Below are positions 10,210 to 22,905 of a stretch of 64,000 bases of DNA, piece by piece. Position 1 is the stretch's first letter. Every line of letters begins with the position of its first letter. Below the pieces are notes generated by a model that was given only the letters and a program-made list of their open reading frames with translations, was not told the origin of the DNA and did no database searches. Position numbers and translations under genes: made by a program. Source of the DNA: Trichopria drosophilae (taxonomy: Eukaryota; Arthropoda; Insecta; Hymenoptera; Diapriidae); NCBI GenBank assembly GCA_030407085.1, contig CM059587.1, positions 71,847,001 through 71,911,000 of the forward strand. Direction: 5' to 3'.

Positions 10210-11390
10210 TAGTATCAACAAATTTGCTACTTCAATTTCAATCAAGTATTTTATATGAAAAATAAAGTTCAAAAAAATTGAAATGTATGTGTCGTGTTAT
10301 TTTTGAGATCGGTTATTTCAATGGAATTGTCAAAATTGAGCTATCGTAATTACAAAATTAAATATAAAGATTTAAATATAAAAAAAACGCAAAAAACTGG
10401 GTATACTTTTTTATAAAACATTTTTTTCTCATCGAAAGAGTATTTGCCGCCACAAAATTCTTTCACTAAAGGTGAAAATAGTTGTAGTATTAAGACATAT
10501 TTTTTAAATATTAAAAAACTAACATCATGATCACAAAATGGCGACAACAGTGAGAATTTTCTTTTTAAAACTTAACAAATTTTTGTCATGAAAACTACAA
10601 ACTCTACAAAAAATGTTGTGAGAACAAACGTTTCTTAGAATGTGTCTAAGAATATTCTCAATTTTTGTCAGAATGTGTTCATACAATTTGTTATTTATTG
10701 AAAATTAAGAAAATCAAAATTGTGATAAAAGTAATTTAAAAAATCTGAAAAAATTCTGAAAAAGATTTTCTCTAAAGTTTATAGTTTTTGAGAAACAAAA
10801 TGATTAATCATTTCTAGATTTCAAGAATAATTATTTTTTTTGTCGAAAACTATAGACTCTAGACAACATTTCCTTACAACAAAATTATCTTACAATTTGT
10901 CAAAGAATACACTAAAATTTTTTCAGATTTTTAAACGACTTTTAAAAATATCTTTTGTCCGAAAATTTAAAAAATAAAAATGATACCAATATATTCTGAA
11001 AAAATGTGGGCATACTCTGTGATACATTCTAAGATATTTTTATTCCTAGAAAATTTTGTCTAAAGTTTATAGTTTTCATGAAAAAAATTTGTTAACTTTT
11101 AAAAAGAAATTACTGACTGCCATCGCCATTTTGTGATCACGATGTTATTTTGTTAATATTTTAAAAATATATCCTAATATTATAACTATTTTCTTCACCT
11201 TTAGTGAAGGAATTTTGTGACCAAAAATACTCTTTTGATGAGAAAAAAATGTTTTATTCAAAAGTGTAACCGATTTTTTGCGTTTTTTAACATTTAAATC
11301 GCTATATTTCATTTTCTAATTATGATAGCTCAATTTTGTTGATGTTCGTTTTCATATACGAAATACTTAATTACTGAAGTAATTTTGTAA
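10210..11390. repeat. ~1.1-kb imperfect palindrome (foldback)
   Basis: The left arm contains TTGAGCTATCGTAATTAC and AATATAAAGATTTAAATAT near 10336-10380, and a CATCATGATCACAAAATGGC block near 10522. All reappear inverted at 11100-11340 (GCCATTTTGTGATCACGATG, TTTAAATCGCTATATTTCAT, ATGATAGCTCAATTTTG). The centre carries the CTATAGACT/TTTCTAGA-type sequence also found near 24.2 and 39.8 kb. No ORF. It starts immediately after the TTAA of the neighbouring element. Confidence 0.7.
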
Positions 11391-11399
11391 ACAGAATGG

Positions 11400-14300
11400 A
11401 CGATTAAATTAAAAGAACTCCAGGAATTTCAAAACGGAGTCATAAAATAAAAATCTATTGCCTATAAAATTTTACTCACAATCACAAAACACTTTGCTAA
11501 TTGAACCCCAATTTGATTGCTATTTTTTCGCAATTCAGAGAATAAATAAATTACAGCTCTTATAATAAGATACATTTTTATTTGTTTTATTTTGACTTAA
11601 CATAAATGATATAACAAAAAATAAAAATCAATCTACTGTAACTGTTACAGATAGTTAATTATTATTCAAATAATTTATGTACTGAATTTGTTGCAGATCA
11701 CAATAAAGGTTTTCTATTATTTATTATATGGTGACTTTGTCTGTTGCTTTAATATTCTTTACATTTTCAGTGTGATTGAATATTTCAATATGAAATGATT
11801 TGAAGAAGAGCATTCTAATCTTAAGTAAGGGAAGATTCTACTTAGATGAAGACAGATCATCACTGGAATATCTCTGCAGACTATGTAATATTTACGATGG
11901 GATGAAGACCGTTGTTAATGGAATATCCTAAAATTGAATTTAAATTACACTTTGTGTTTAATGATGATTAGAATGAATAATTTTCAAATTTCAAATTTGA
12001 ATTTTCTCCTATCTGTTTTATCGATTCCTTCGTCTTGCAAAATACATTAAATGAACGACAGATTAGATATTACTGGCTATTAATATAATTAGTATTTGTA
12101 CGAAACGAAGAGTTACTGACAGTAACAATAATTTTCAAATCACTAATTCTTTTGACTAATAGCTTGCACTTGTGTTGATCAATTATTTGAAATTGCGAAG
12201 GACTAGATGTTTTGTATAACGACTCCGCCATTAAAATAATGTATATTTCAAACGGGTGTTATAAATGTTTGGATATCATGAATAATTTATTCTAATTTCG
12301 GTACACCTTACATCTATTTGTTAAAAATATACAAATCATTTTAAATATTTCGTTTAAATATAACATTGAGTTAAGAAATTAATAATTAAAGTAACTTTTG
12401 AAGCGTTATTAAAAAAGTTTAAACCCCAAAAATTGATTAAATAAATTTTAATACTTAAAAGAATAACAAATTAATAAATAACAATTAATCTAAAGATTTT
12501 GAGATAAGTTTTATTTTCATAATCTTCATCCATGTTACAGGTATTGATTATTCTAATTATGGAATTTATTTCTGTTACAAATATTTTCTCAATACACATT
12601 ACTCTTTTAATTTTATACTGCATGAGGGTGCAGTAATCAATATTTTACTTCTGTGTATGCATGTGTTTGATTAAAGGAGGCATAAAGTTTAACTAAAGAA
12701 AATCTGATACTAACTTTATCTGGTATCAAGTATGTATGTCGTATAACTTCTATAACTATGGAGTAAGAAAAATAAAAGAAAAAAAGAATTTTAAATTTCA
12801 TTTGAGGTATTCTTTCTACTTCTTTTATCAAGAAATAATAGTAATCGTTTGAAAAGCCAAAATCGAAAGAAAACATTTGTATGTTTTATTTTTTTATTAT
12901 TATATATTAAAAAATAATTGATTTTCAAATTGTTTTAAATGATGCAAATAACAAAAAATATTCAAATAATTTTACTAGAAATTGTCGGAAAGTCCAATAC
13001 AGCAAGAAAAGGTCCAAAAATGGCGAAAAATAGCGAAATTCGACATGTAAAAAACATTTAAATGGTTCTTACTTATCTTTTCAACCTTAAAATCAAAATA
13101 AAAAATATGGATACAGAATTTTCAAAATCGATAATCTAAATAAAAAACAAATATTTTTAGAATTAATAAAAATGGATTGAACAAAAAAAAATTCAATACA
13201 AGCAGACAATCGCATTCATCTTACGATGAAAACCCGGGGTTAGATGGCGCATTTTTACTTTTTGATTTTTAGCGATTATTATTCCGAAATATTCGTTTAT
13301 GTTCTGTAATTATTGAATGAGAAAATAGAGGTTTAAGAGTTTACTTTTTCAAGAACCATGGTCTTTTTATTTGTTAGTAATAATAAAATTAAAAACATAA
13401 AAATAAATCTAATTTTGAAGGAGCTTTTACACATTTTTGTTGACATTTGAGAGAAATTTATATCAAGGAAATCTGCTCCGTTTGCATTTGTGTTGTCAAT
13501 TTTCTTTATTATACAATTTGTTAATAACAATTTCTTTTTTTACGGAGGTACACTTTCCAGTATGATAAAATTTTCTAGAATTCTTTATAATTTGACACTT
13601 TTTAACTTTTCCCGAGTTTTTACAAGTTACTTGAAAAATTAAACGTTTCTTAAATTTAAATAATTCGAAGTCCTAATTATAACAAATTATTTACATTCCC
13701 TCTGAATGCCACGCCCATATTTAATATGTAAGATTATTTAAAAAATACAAATAATTAGAAAAGAATCGCGAAAACATAACAGATATACAATTTTTTGGGG
13801 TATAAACTGTGAAACACAATAAACAAAAAATTTAAGACATTTCCACATATAAATTCGTAAAGATTTTAACATTGAAATAAATTTAAAGATTCAATAAATA
13901 CTAGGTTAGAATTCTTTTTATTCCAAATTGACATTGAATTTTTTTATGTAAAACCTTTCTCACGGACTTAACAAGAATGAAGTGCGAAACTCACCGTAAT
14001 CGGAAATTCATTGACATTCATTGAATTTTATATCAAATTAGGAAGCATTTAAATTTTCTATTGGAACCTTACAATGCACGGAATTGTGCTGATCTTGTTT
14101 CATGTGGAAAACGAGTACCAAATTAAATTTTCTGAGCACTTTTAGTACGTTTGTAAAGTAACAAAAGACGATTGCGTAGTTTTTTCATATTTGATATAAA
14201 TATCGAATTTTATCATTTCGATACTTTTCGAAAGTAATCTTCAAAAATAATTTGTCTTTATTGTAAAAAATAAAAGAGTTACGTTGGTTTAAACAGAAGC

Positions 14301-14980
14301 AACTAAATTCACTAAAAGTATTTTCTTGAAAGTATTAAAGTGTCAATTGAAGAATTAAAGAACTAATTGTTTTTAGTTATTTCATCGATTTTTTCATTTT
14401 AAACTGGTTGCCACAGATTTAATTACGTCCACAATGATATTAAAAAAAACATATAAAATGAATATGTATATGGATTTGAGCTGCTTTAAGCAAATCAAAT
14501 CTAGCATTGTTATTGTAGTTAAATATTTTACACCCAAGTTGTTACATTTTCGGTATATCTTTCACGATAGTGTTTATTTTACAACAAATAGAGCCACAAG
14601 TTTAAAATAAGACATCATGGATCTTGTAACTGAAAGAAATTCATATCTTTATTTTTTTATTCAATTGTACAATTCGTTTGAAATATTGTCTGAAATTTAC
14701 AAGCCGATCCGAAGCAAACTTCCAGATATATAGGCGTTCAAAGCTCGTAGTTACGGTCAACTTTATTTCTTTTTTCAAAACTGCTCCTTTGAAGTCGGTA
14801 GTCAAAATTTCTAGAACACTTGAAGTTTTGTATATATCTTTCAAATATGTTTGGCTACTGCTTGAACGAAGGATTTTTTTCATTATTTGCAATTCAGTTT
14901 ACAGGGTAATTCCTGGCCAAATTTATTGCAAAAATATGATTTCAATTTTCAAGTTTTCTTAAAATCCTTTTTTCGCGCAA
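11400..14980. other. AT-rich intergenic DNA without a supported gene
   Basis: I see only short frames in all six phases, A/T runs, and no domain-like peptide, tRNA or clear inverted-end element. The open frames at 12637-12876 and 14641-14962 occur on both strands and have no codon pattern suggesting coding. Confidence 0.6.
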
Positions 14981-15284
14981 TAGATATACTCACCCACTGT
15001 ATTATTTTTGTATATATTTTTTGTATTTTTTAATTTCATTATCATTTTTTCGTTTTTCTGGGTATTTTTGAAATAACCGAATTTTTTTGCAAAGTTGCAA
15101 AGAAGTAGGGTAGAACTGCTCTAAAACAGTTTATTCGTGGAAAATCGATCAGGTTTGATTTACAATTTTGGGCGGTTATTATTCCTGATGGCTATTTGCT
15201 TTATTTTCATTTTTTGAAATATTTATTAGGGTCTCGGATAGTTATGAATTTACTCACAATTTTACTCATAATAGGATCTTTTCA

Positions 15285-16270
15285 CCCTAAAAAACCCTCG
15301 AATAACAAGTTTTGAGCCAATCAGACTCATTTTTGGACAAAATATCTTTGAAAGATATGTTTGCCATATTGGATCAGCCATTTTGAATTTTGAAAATCCG
15401 TAACTGAATTTTGATTTAATTTAGTAGGAAAAACTAGATAAAATAAATATTTCGATACTTTTATTGACTATAATCGTGAGATAACTCGATATTTTCACCG
15501 TTCCTCGGTCGCTATATTTAATCCACCATTATTGAGACCGTCAAGTGCACTGGAAAATTACTGGAGATGTTTAATCATACCAAATTTTATACTTTCGTAA
15601 ACAAGATTTCAGAAAAAACATGCATTTTTCGAAATTTTCACACTTTTCCGCCATTTTTACAAAGGTAAACTATATGAATCTGAAAATAAACATTTTTCTC
15701 GTGAACTATTATTTTGTTCACTTTTGTTCATAGTTTGAAAAGGATCGACATCCATTATGGACTTGGAAAAAATTGATTACAAAAAAAGGTTTCCAATTTC
15801 TCGGTATTTTTTCAAATTAAATCCGCCATATTACTTTCCTAAATGCAATTTTGACTGCGGGAATCGAAAGAGCACACCCGAAAATAGTATAAAGGTCAGT
15901 TGGTTTCGTTATGATCTTTTCCATTTTTCTATTCTGTCCTAAAGCTCGATTGAGAGATAAAAATTCCAGGTTAGTGAGTGTTAATGGGTTAATGTTTATT
16001 TCAAAATACAATATGAAAAATTTAAATATTCAAGATGGCGACTAATTTTTCCAAACTGCTTAAATTCACTCAAAATTTATTATTCGGGGTTTAATTTCAA
16101 CCGCTGATTGCGAATGTGGCGCTAATTTTCAAAAATTAAAACTGGCGGATACAATATGGCGGACGAATTTTTACAAACACTCGTAAATTCGCTTGAAACT
16201 GGTTATTCGGGTTTTTTTGGTCGCTGATTACGAATCTGGTGTTAATTTTTAAAAATTAAAAAGGGTCGAT
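15285..16270. repeat. Dispersed GGCGGATCC-type modules and a TTAA right end
   Basis: Diverged modules occur at about 15285-15420 (inverted), 16020-16160 and 16200-16265 (direct), with key words CTGATTACGAATCTG and CAATATGGCGGACG. At 15981-15992 the sequence TTAATGGGTTAA matches the right terminus seen on several other elements. The boundaries cannot be set. Confidence 0.5.
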
Positions 16271-16532
16271 TATTTGCCAAAAATATTTTAAATTTACATT
16301 GAATTCGTGTTTTGAAGCATTTTGGGGGTCACTAAATACAAATGTGACATCACATATTCACAATTAAAATTGTAGTCGTTTGGATAGAATTAAAAATTTA
16401 CAATTTTAAATTTTTTTAATTTTAAATTTCGTTTTCTTGTCACCAAATAGATTTGAAATCAGCGTATCGAATTCGAAACTGGACAAAAACTACATGCATA
16501 TGATTTTTTTTTCGTTTTTTTGTGATACAAGT

Positions 16533-17400
16533 TTAACCCTTAGAAGCATGATGGTCCTTTGTAAGGACCACCTTTTTTACCCGATAGTTTTATTTATAAA
16601 AATTCAATTTCTGAATATTTAGAAATAGTGGTTGGTTTTTCCAGTAGCTAAAGTATTTATCTACATCATTACACCACTAATATTTAAACTTCGTTTGTTA
16701 TAAAAATGTCATAAATAAAGAAGCACCAAAAAAATGCAGCTTTTCTTGGAAAAAAAGCGTTCTCCAGCTTATTGGAGGTTCGATTTTGATGGGAATTTTT
16801 ACAAAGGAGTTTTTATGGTCGATGTTGATGAATCAGGGATCAGATTTCCAAAATTTAAGATGGCGAATCCAATATGGCCGATGAAAATATTAAAAATTAT
16901 TCTTTACACGCCATATTTCATCCGCCATTTTGAATTTCGAAAATCTGAGGCCATATTCGTAATGACGAAAACATCCTAGTACCTTAACCCCGTCGTTGCG
17001 GATGACAAAGTTGTCATTTAGGACTTTTCTCTGTCTGCGGCAAAAACGCAAATCTTTGTCATGATATAAATTAGTCTAATGAAGTCAATAATATATCCAA
17101 TTTAAAAACTTGACCATTTCTAGCCAGCCTAAGGTATACCGAACAACATGCCGTTGTCCTTTTTCAAAATCATGTTGTCAAAAAAAAAGATACAAGTTCT
17201 TAAAATATGTTGTTTTTACGATTTTGTAAAAATTGTTGTAATTAGCTATGTCGCTGTATTAGGTCAATTTCTGCATTAAAAATTAATGAAATCGTTTGAA
17301 ACTTGCTACTCAGGGGTTTTCGAGGTCGCCGATTAGAAATCTGATAATATATTTTGAAAATTCAAAATGGCGGATCCAATACCGCGTGTTAATGTTAGCC
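16533..17400. repeat. Probable truncated TTAA element with GGCGGATCC modules
   Basis: TTAACCCTTAGAAGCA at 16533 closely matches the left terminus at 9110. Further modules lie at 16855-16975 and 17300-17385 (AAAATGGCGGATCCAAT). At 16985 another TTAACCC-like start (TTAACCCCGTCGTTGCGGA) is seen. No matching right end was found, so the element is truncated or merged with neighbours. Confidence 0.45.
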
Positions 17401-17649
17401 TTCCCCCGTTAGCTTCGATTTACAATATGTATTTACACACTTTACTACGAGGAGGTTCGAGAAAGGTCTTCAAAATGCAATTTTTTTCTGTTTTTAAATA
17501 TATTTGTTTAAAATATATGCGGCATTTTAGAATAGAAGGATTTCCATTTAATTCGAATCAATTCGAAAGTGAAATTGACTCATTTAACTAATAATATTAA
17601 TTTGCCGCAGAATGTCCGAATAAATTTCACTAAAGCCATAATTGAAGCT

Positions 17650-17965
17650 GATAATTAATTTCAATACTTCGTCAAAATTTTAAAGTGGTTCAATTTGATT
17701 CAATACGGCCGGTCGTATTTACCTAAAGCGATAATAATTATTCTTTTTAATACTTCGTCTAAGTTTCGATGCGTTTCAGTTCGATCCTACACGTTCGGAC
17801 GAATTTCGATAAATCAACGATAATTCTTTTGAATACTTCGTAAAAATTCCAACGCGTTTCAATTCGACACTATACTTTCTGACGAATTTCAATAAAGCAA
17901 GGATAATTCTTTTTAATACTTCGTCAAAATTTTGACGTGTTGCAATTTGACGTATACATCCGGTC
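17650..17965. repeat. Diverged ~84-bp tandem repeat, about four copies
   Basis: AATACTTCGT recurs at about 17666, 17749, 17836 and 17917. Each copy is followed by a TTTCAATTCGA-like word and preceded by AAGC/ATAATTCTTTT. Spacing is about 80-87 bp. Copies are strongly diverged. Confidence 0.6.
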
Positions 17966-18079
17966 GAATACCATTGGACGCGAAAGTACTAGAGAGAGTT
18001 CTATCCTAGAGTAAAATCTATTATCTAAAGGACGGGGTTTCAATTCTATTATTTTTTCATCCATTGATTTATAACACTA

Positions 18080-19123
18080 CACTGTAAAAAATGGTTTCGT
18101 AAAATTACAACACAAGTGTGAAATTACACACCCGAGTTACCACTCTGAATGGTGTAAAAGTACAAAATCACTAGTATTTTTACACCAAAACTGTAATAGC
18201 ACTACAAATATTGTGAAATTATCACTCTGAGAGTAGGTTATATAAATGACCACTTCTGAGAGTAGTAATTTTACACTTTTTGAAATTACTGTTTGAATGT
18301 GAAATTACATCTGACAATGTTAAAAATACAATTTCTCTAGTAATATTTTCCATTCCGCGCGTGACCCAGGCAGCCATCATTGATGTTTATATACTTGTTT
18401 GAATTTCTCGTAAAGATTTCGGTTATTTGTTATGTGAAGATATTTTTTATCTCATCAAACGTGTGCAGATGTATATATATCATATGCTACATATTTATTT
18501 GACCAAATAAAATGAAGTTTCTTTACAAGTATATTGAGGTTAAGTTTGATGGATTTATTTGTAAAAGTGTACACGTTACTTCGTAAACTGCAAACTGTTA
18601 AAGTGAGTGAAGTTTTATAAACCAAATTTATTGTAAAGTGACTGTTTACATGTATTGTTTATTGTCGTTAAATGCAAAACTATATACGAATCGTTGTTTG
18701 TCAGATTGAATTTTATATTGCAAATGCTATTGTATGATAAATAATAAATATTAAAACATTCCTAAAAACTATTTAATTAATTCTTAAACAAATTGCAATA
18801 TTTTTTACATTCACAAAAAAAAACATATACTGCACGCACCAAATGTGTATTTAACCTAAAAAATGTGAAAAATTCACCGATATTGTAATTTTATTACAGC
18901 ACTGTAATTTCACTATAATGGTGTGATTTTACTATAAACACAGTAATTTTACTACATTAATTGTAAATTCTAACCTGCAATTTCAAGTCTGTTGACAATC
19001 GCTGTAAATTTACATCTTTGCTGTAATATTTACAACTTTCTAGGGATTTTACTACTCTCAGACTAGGTTATACAGATTACCTACTCTCAGAGTAGTAATT
19101 TCATACAATCTTTTTTTACAGTG
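18080..19123. mobile_element. ~1-kb MITE, TA-flanked, CACTGTAAAAAA termini
   Basis: CACTGTAAAAAA at 18080 is inverted exactly at 19112-19123, and both ends are bordered by TA, consistent with a TA target duplication (Tc1/mariner-type). Inside each end lies a matching CTCTGAGAGTAG(T/G)... block near 18220-18270 and 19055-19100, so the inverted similarity extends further in. No ORF of significance. Confidence 0.7.
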
Positions 19124-19660
19124 TACAGCAGTATATTAATTTAACTATGTTAGTTTCATGTGGTATTATTGTCTTAAATGAAAACTGAATCTAAAAATGA
19201 ACATTATAATGAAGCCTCTGTATACTTGAAATCATAATGTTACAATGATATTAGTGAATAATATATATGGAAGTCAGTATAGGATAGAATCTATATCCAT
19301 TTCCCAAAAATGAATTTCCATATTATTTCTAACTGCATTCGCCAATTAGTGTTAGACGAGCGAATTAAATTTTGAAGATGTAGTTGATAAATAGTATTCG
19401 TTTTTAAGTAATTACTTTACACTAATATTTATGAATTTGCGATCTACATGATTATTAATAATATTATTACTAAAATTGTCAATAAATTGATCAGTTTGAT
19501 AAATAATTAATTTACTTGGAACATGCAATTTGTAGATAATTTTAAATGTGACGACACGACACAATAATGTATCCACATATCTATTTTTTTTTCTAAGTAT
19601 TATCAAACAATGGAATAAAACTTCGATGTATTTTTTATAAACCAAACTATGTATATATTA

Positions 19661-19844
19661 CAGTAGTCCTCCCCTTAGTATAACCGCGTCTCTTATTTTA
19701 ACTTTTTTCCTTCCCCTATTTTAACTTTTTATCGTGCTCTCTCGCTCTCACTGCTGGTCGTAAGAAAGAGGGGAGATGTTAAAATAAGGGAAGGGGTCGC
19801 CATCTTCCTTGTCCCGAATAGTTAAAATAAAGGGAGGACTACTG
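19661..19844. mobile_element. 184-bp MITE, pogo/Tigger-like ends
   Basis: CAGTAGTCCTCCC at 19661 is matched by GGGAGGACTACTG at 19832-19844, with TA on both sides. Inverted TTATTTTAACT blocks lie just inside. TA duplication with CAGTAG-type ends suits the pogo/Tigger group, but no transposase is present to prove it. Confidence 0.75.
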
Positions 19845-19861
19845 TATATCTATAGAAAATA

Positions 19862-19990
19862 CTCCCTGTTTCAACTATTCGTTATTTTTACTTATTTCAC
19901 AACAATAGCTGTAGTTGAGTGATTATTGCTCGGAAGTGCTGCGCGGGGGACGGAGGTTCGATTCTCGGTTGGAACAGTTTTTTTTATTTA
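19862..19990 (+). repeat. tRNA-derived repeat (SINE-like or pseudo-tRNA), copy 2
   Basis: This copy starts with the same upstream segment as copy 1 (TGTTTCAACTATTCGTTATT), then TATTTCACAACA, a diverged A box (TAGTTGAGTGA), and the same B box (GGTTCGATTCTCGGT). A T-rich run that could end pol III transcription follows at 19979. The acceptor stem does not pair. Dispersal together with its flank supports a SINE-like family. Confidence 0.55.
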
Positions 19991-19999
19991 TTTACTATA

Positions 20000-20623
20000 G
20001 GATTACAAAGAATTGAAATTTATTCAATACGAAAATGGACAGATTCCGGATTCAATTCTTTTTCAGTTGTTGGGAAATATCTAACGAGACAAATTGATGA
20101 GTTTTGCGAAAACATCTGATTGTTTTGACGCGTGCTGTCATCGCTTGTCAGGTGGTTCCGCTGCGGCTCCAATTTTCCGGGAAATGTTAATAGCTATAGA
20201 CGTAAAAGTATTTTTGGAAAATTGTTCTCCTCCTCCACCCCCGCCACAGTCCCATGACCATGAGACTATACCCATGAGATTTCCGCGAATGCGCGATAGA
20301 TAACGTCGTGCAAAAAAAACAGGCCAAGAGGAAGACGAGCACGACCAGGAACTTCAGTCGGCCGGGGACGGGAATTTTGTGCGCAATTATGAAATAGGCC
20401 GTGCTTATGTACATCGCCCGCGAATTTACAAAAAGCATCGAAAAAGAAAAGAAACGACATGACGTCGAGAAAAAGACACGTGGACAAAATTATCGGACGT
20501 ACACCGAAAGTTTCGACAAAATCCAATTTTTAAATCACTTTAAAAGTAAAGTGCACTCGACCTTATATAACCTCAAAATTCAGAAGGTTATTCACGAAAT
20601 TCACATTTTTTATTTAAAAAAAA
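20000..20623 (+). promoter_or_regulatory. Upstream region of RFT1, locally GC-richer
   Basis: The 600 bp before the RFT1 start include a distinctly less AT-rich patch (about 20130-20480) with TCCTCCTCCACCCCCGCC and CGGCCGGGGACGGG. Several short frames are open on both strands, as expected from base composition alone. I read it as a promoter/5' UTR region; an unannotated exon cannot be excluded. Confidence 0.4.
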
Positions 20624-22773
20624 ATGGCACCTAATATACTTAAAAGCAGTTTGGAAGACGCGTCTTTCAACATCATTTTTCAGGTCAGTGTTGACAAACA
20701 TTCCCATTCATTACTTTCAATTTATGTCACTCGACCAATTTTTTGGAGTTCCGTTCATAGCTGTCAAATGACATTTTAAAAGTTTTGGTTCAATTTCCAG
20801 ATATTATGCCGTGTTGTGACCTTTCTGCTGAATGCCTTTGTGGTGCGACACGTTGGTCAAGCAGTTCTGGGTGTTATGAATGTTCGACTTCTTTTACTAG
20901 AATCAATGATTCTTTTTCTCTCTCGAGAACCGTTTATGAAAGCATGTCTCACAAATACCGCAGAACATAATTGGGCGCAAGTCGTAAACTTGCTATGGCT
21001 AACGTTAGTATAATTGTCAATAATAAACATTGACGATTGACTTTAAAAGAAATTTTAACAGTTGTCAATGTTTCGTTAGTCGCATATAAAATTACCTGCA
21101 ACAAAAGTTATAAATAATAAATATTTCAGGGTACCGATTGGATTTGTAATGTCTTTTTTTTTTGGATACATATGGTTGAATTTATTGTCGTCTTCCGAAG
21201 TCCTCCCCGATTATTACACATTTGCCGTATGGGCTATTGCTATTTCATGTGTGATTGAACTATTATCGTTGGTCATTCAATTAGTCGCAAGCGCTTTCCT
21301 CTTCGTTAGACTCAAGGTGAAGTCAATATTATTGATATTTATTTTTAAAACAAGCTTCATGGCTGTAGAACCACTGTAACATTTTCTATAATTCCAGATT
21401 ATTCTCGAAACTATAATGATTGCGATTCGCACTATAACTTTTTTGACGATTGTCATTCACCGTCCTGAAAATGCGCTGTTAGCTTTTGGCGTTGCACAAG
21501 TAGTCGCCTCTATAGTCTACACGGGTGGTCTTTATTTATATTTTCATAGATATATTAAAAGCGTTAAAAGACCAAAATTAAAGAGACGTTTATCGTTAAT
21601 TGACGAGAGCGAAGAATTCGTAATGGCAGAATTTCCTTTTAGAGCCATTACAGACTTTTTACCTGGACAACTCGAAAATGATGTAAGTAGAAAATGTTCG
21701 AATACTCGATTAGTATTCTACAATGTAATTTTTTTAAGGATTCGATACTTGACAAGAATTTGACGATTCTTACTTGGAGTTTCTTCAAACAAGGAATTTT
21801 TAAACAGATTTTAACAGAAGGGGAGAAGTTAATTATGACGATTTTACCAGTATTAACATTTACCGAACAGGTATTGTCATCGTCACTGTTTAAAAATAAA
21901 TTGTACAATTTAATGATTTATTTTAGGGAACGTACGAAATAGTTAATAACCTTGGATCTCTAGCAGCACGATTTATTTTTCGACCAATCGAAGACAGTTG
22001 CTACTTTTACTTTACTCAAATGATACAGCGTGATAAACCCATCCAACATCAAGATGTAGCAAAGATTCAGGAGAGCGCAAATGTATTAAAACATTTGTGC
22101 TCGACTGTGGCGTCCATTGGATTAATAATTTTAACCTTTGGACAATCGTATTCGTCGTTGTTACTTTGGTTGTATGGAGGATCCAAATTAATGACGTCGT
22201 TGTCGATTCTTTTATTACGAGTCCATTGTTTCGCTGTGTTATTATTGGGAATCAATGGAGTTACCGAATGCTACACAAATGCAACGGCTGATAGCGTGAC
22301 AATCAATAAAAATAATTTTATTATGATATACGAATCAGTGGCATTCCTTGGCGCATCTTACGTGTTCTCTATGTGGTTGGGACCTGTGGGATTCATCATC
22401 GGAAATTGTATAAACATGGGACTTAGAATTCTGCACTCGATACTGTTTATCAACAAACGGCACAGTGATAGTCAGTATCGACCACTGCAGGGCCTTGTCC
22501 CGAAACCTTATTTTAGCGGAAGTCTAATTGTTGCTGGAATAATTACTAGTCTGTCAGAGGTATTGTTTCGAACATTTTACGATTGTGAATATTGTTTAAT
22601 TTTCCTTTTTTCAGGCGTATTTCTTCGATGAGAACAAAATTCTGCATTTAGGCATTGGCGTTCTCATGGCGGCAATTGTTGCAATCGCTTGGTTTATCGA
22701 GCACCAAGAGTTACTGAGACTCGGTCTCAATAAGTGGTACGAAAGGAGGCTCTCGAGACAGAAGAGCGACTAA
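20624..22773 (+). CDS. RFT1: RFT1 homologue, ER membrane protein of dolichol-linked oligosaccharide assembly, seven exons
   Basis: RFT1 is a polytopic ER protein of the MOP/MATE-like flippase superfamily. It is needed for use of Man5GlcNAc2-PP-dolichol in N-glycosylation; whether it is itself the flippase is debated. Exons are 20624-20683, 20801-21003, 21130-21316, 21398-21682, 21739-21870, 21927-22559 and 22615-22773. They join in frame to 552 aa, close to the usual length of about 540. Recognisable blocks are [20 protein letters not shown] and [12 protein letters not shown] in exon 2, [20 protein letters not shown] across exons 5-6, [20 protein letters not shown] in exon 6, and [12 protein letters not shown], where the ER loop is expected. 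Many hydrophobic helices are visible. The C-terminus is basic ([14 protein letters not shown]). The start ATG follows a run of A and gives the conserved-looking [12 protein letters not shown]. The gene is tail-to-tail with LAMTOR5, and an ATTAAA lies at 22867-22872. Confidence 0.96.
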
Positions 22774-22905
22774 ACGAATTAAAACATCTTACATTACTTC
22801 GTCACTGTTATTTATGTGTCTTAAAAGGCTGTAATAAGATATTCTGAATGTATGCAGAAATGATATATTAAACTTTATTTTGTTTACAAAAACTCAATGT
22901 ATTTA
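22774..22905. terminator. Shared 132-bp convergent 3' region of RFT1 and LAMTOR5
   Basis: The stop codons of the two convergent genes are 132 bp apart. On the plus strand an ATTAAA polyadenylation-like signal is at 22867-22872. On the minus strand AATAAA occurs at 22874-22879 and 22902-22907. Both transcripts must end within or across this interval, so their 3' UTRs probably overlap as a sense/antisense pair. The motifs are seen directly; their use is inferred. Confidence 0.6.

Noticed and set aside
14641..14962. Complementary frames of 83 and 94 codons
   Set aside because: Mirror-image open frames on both strands; neither has coding character.
20094..20526. Overlapping open frames upstream of RFT1 on both strands
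   Set aside because: They overlap each other on opposite strands in a locally GC-richer patch; no domain-like pattern or splice link to RFT1.
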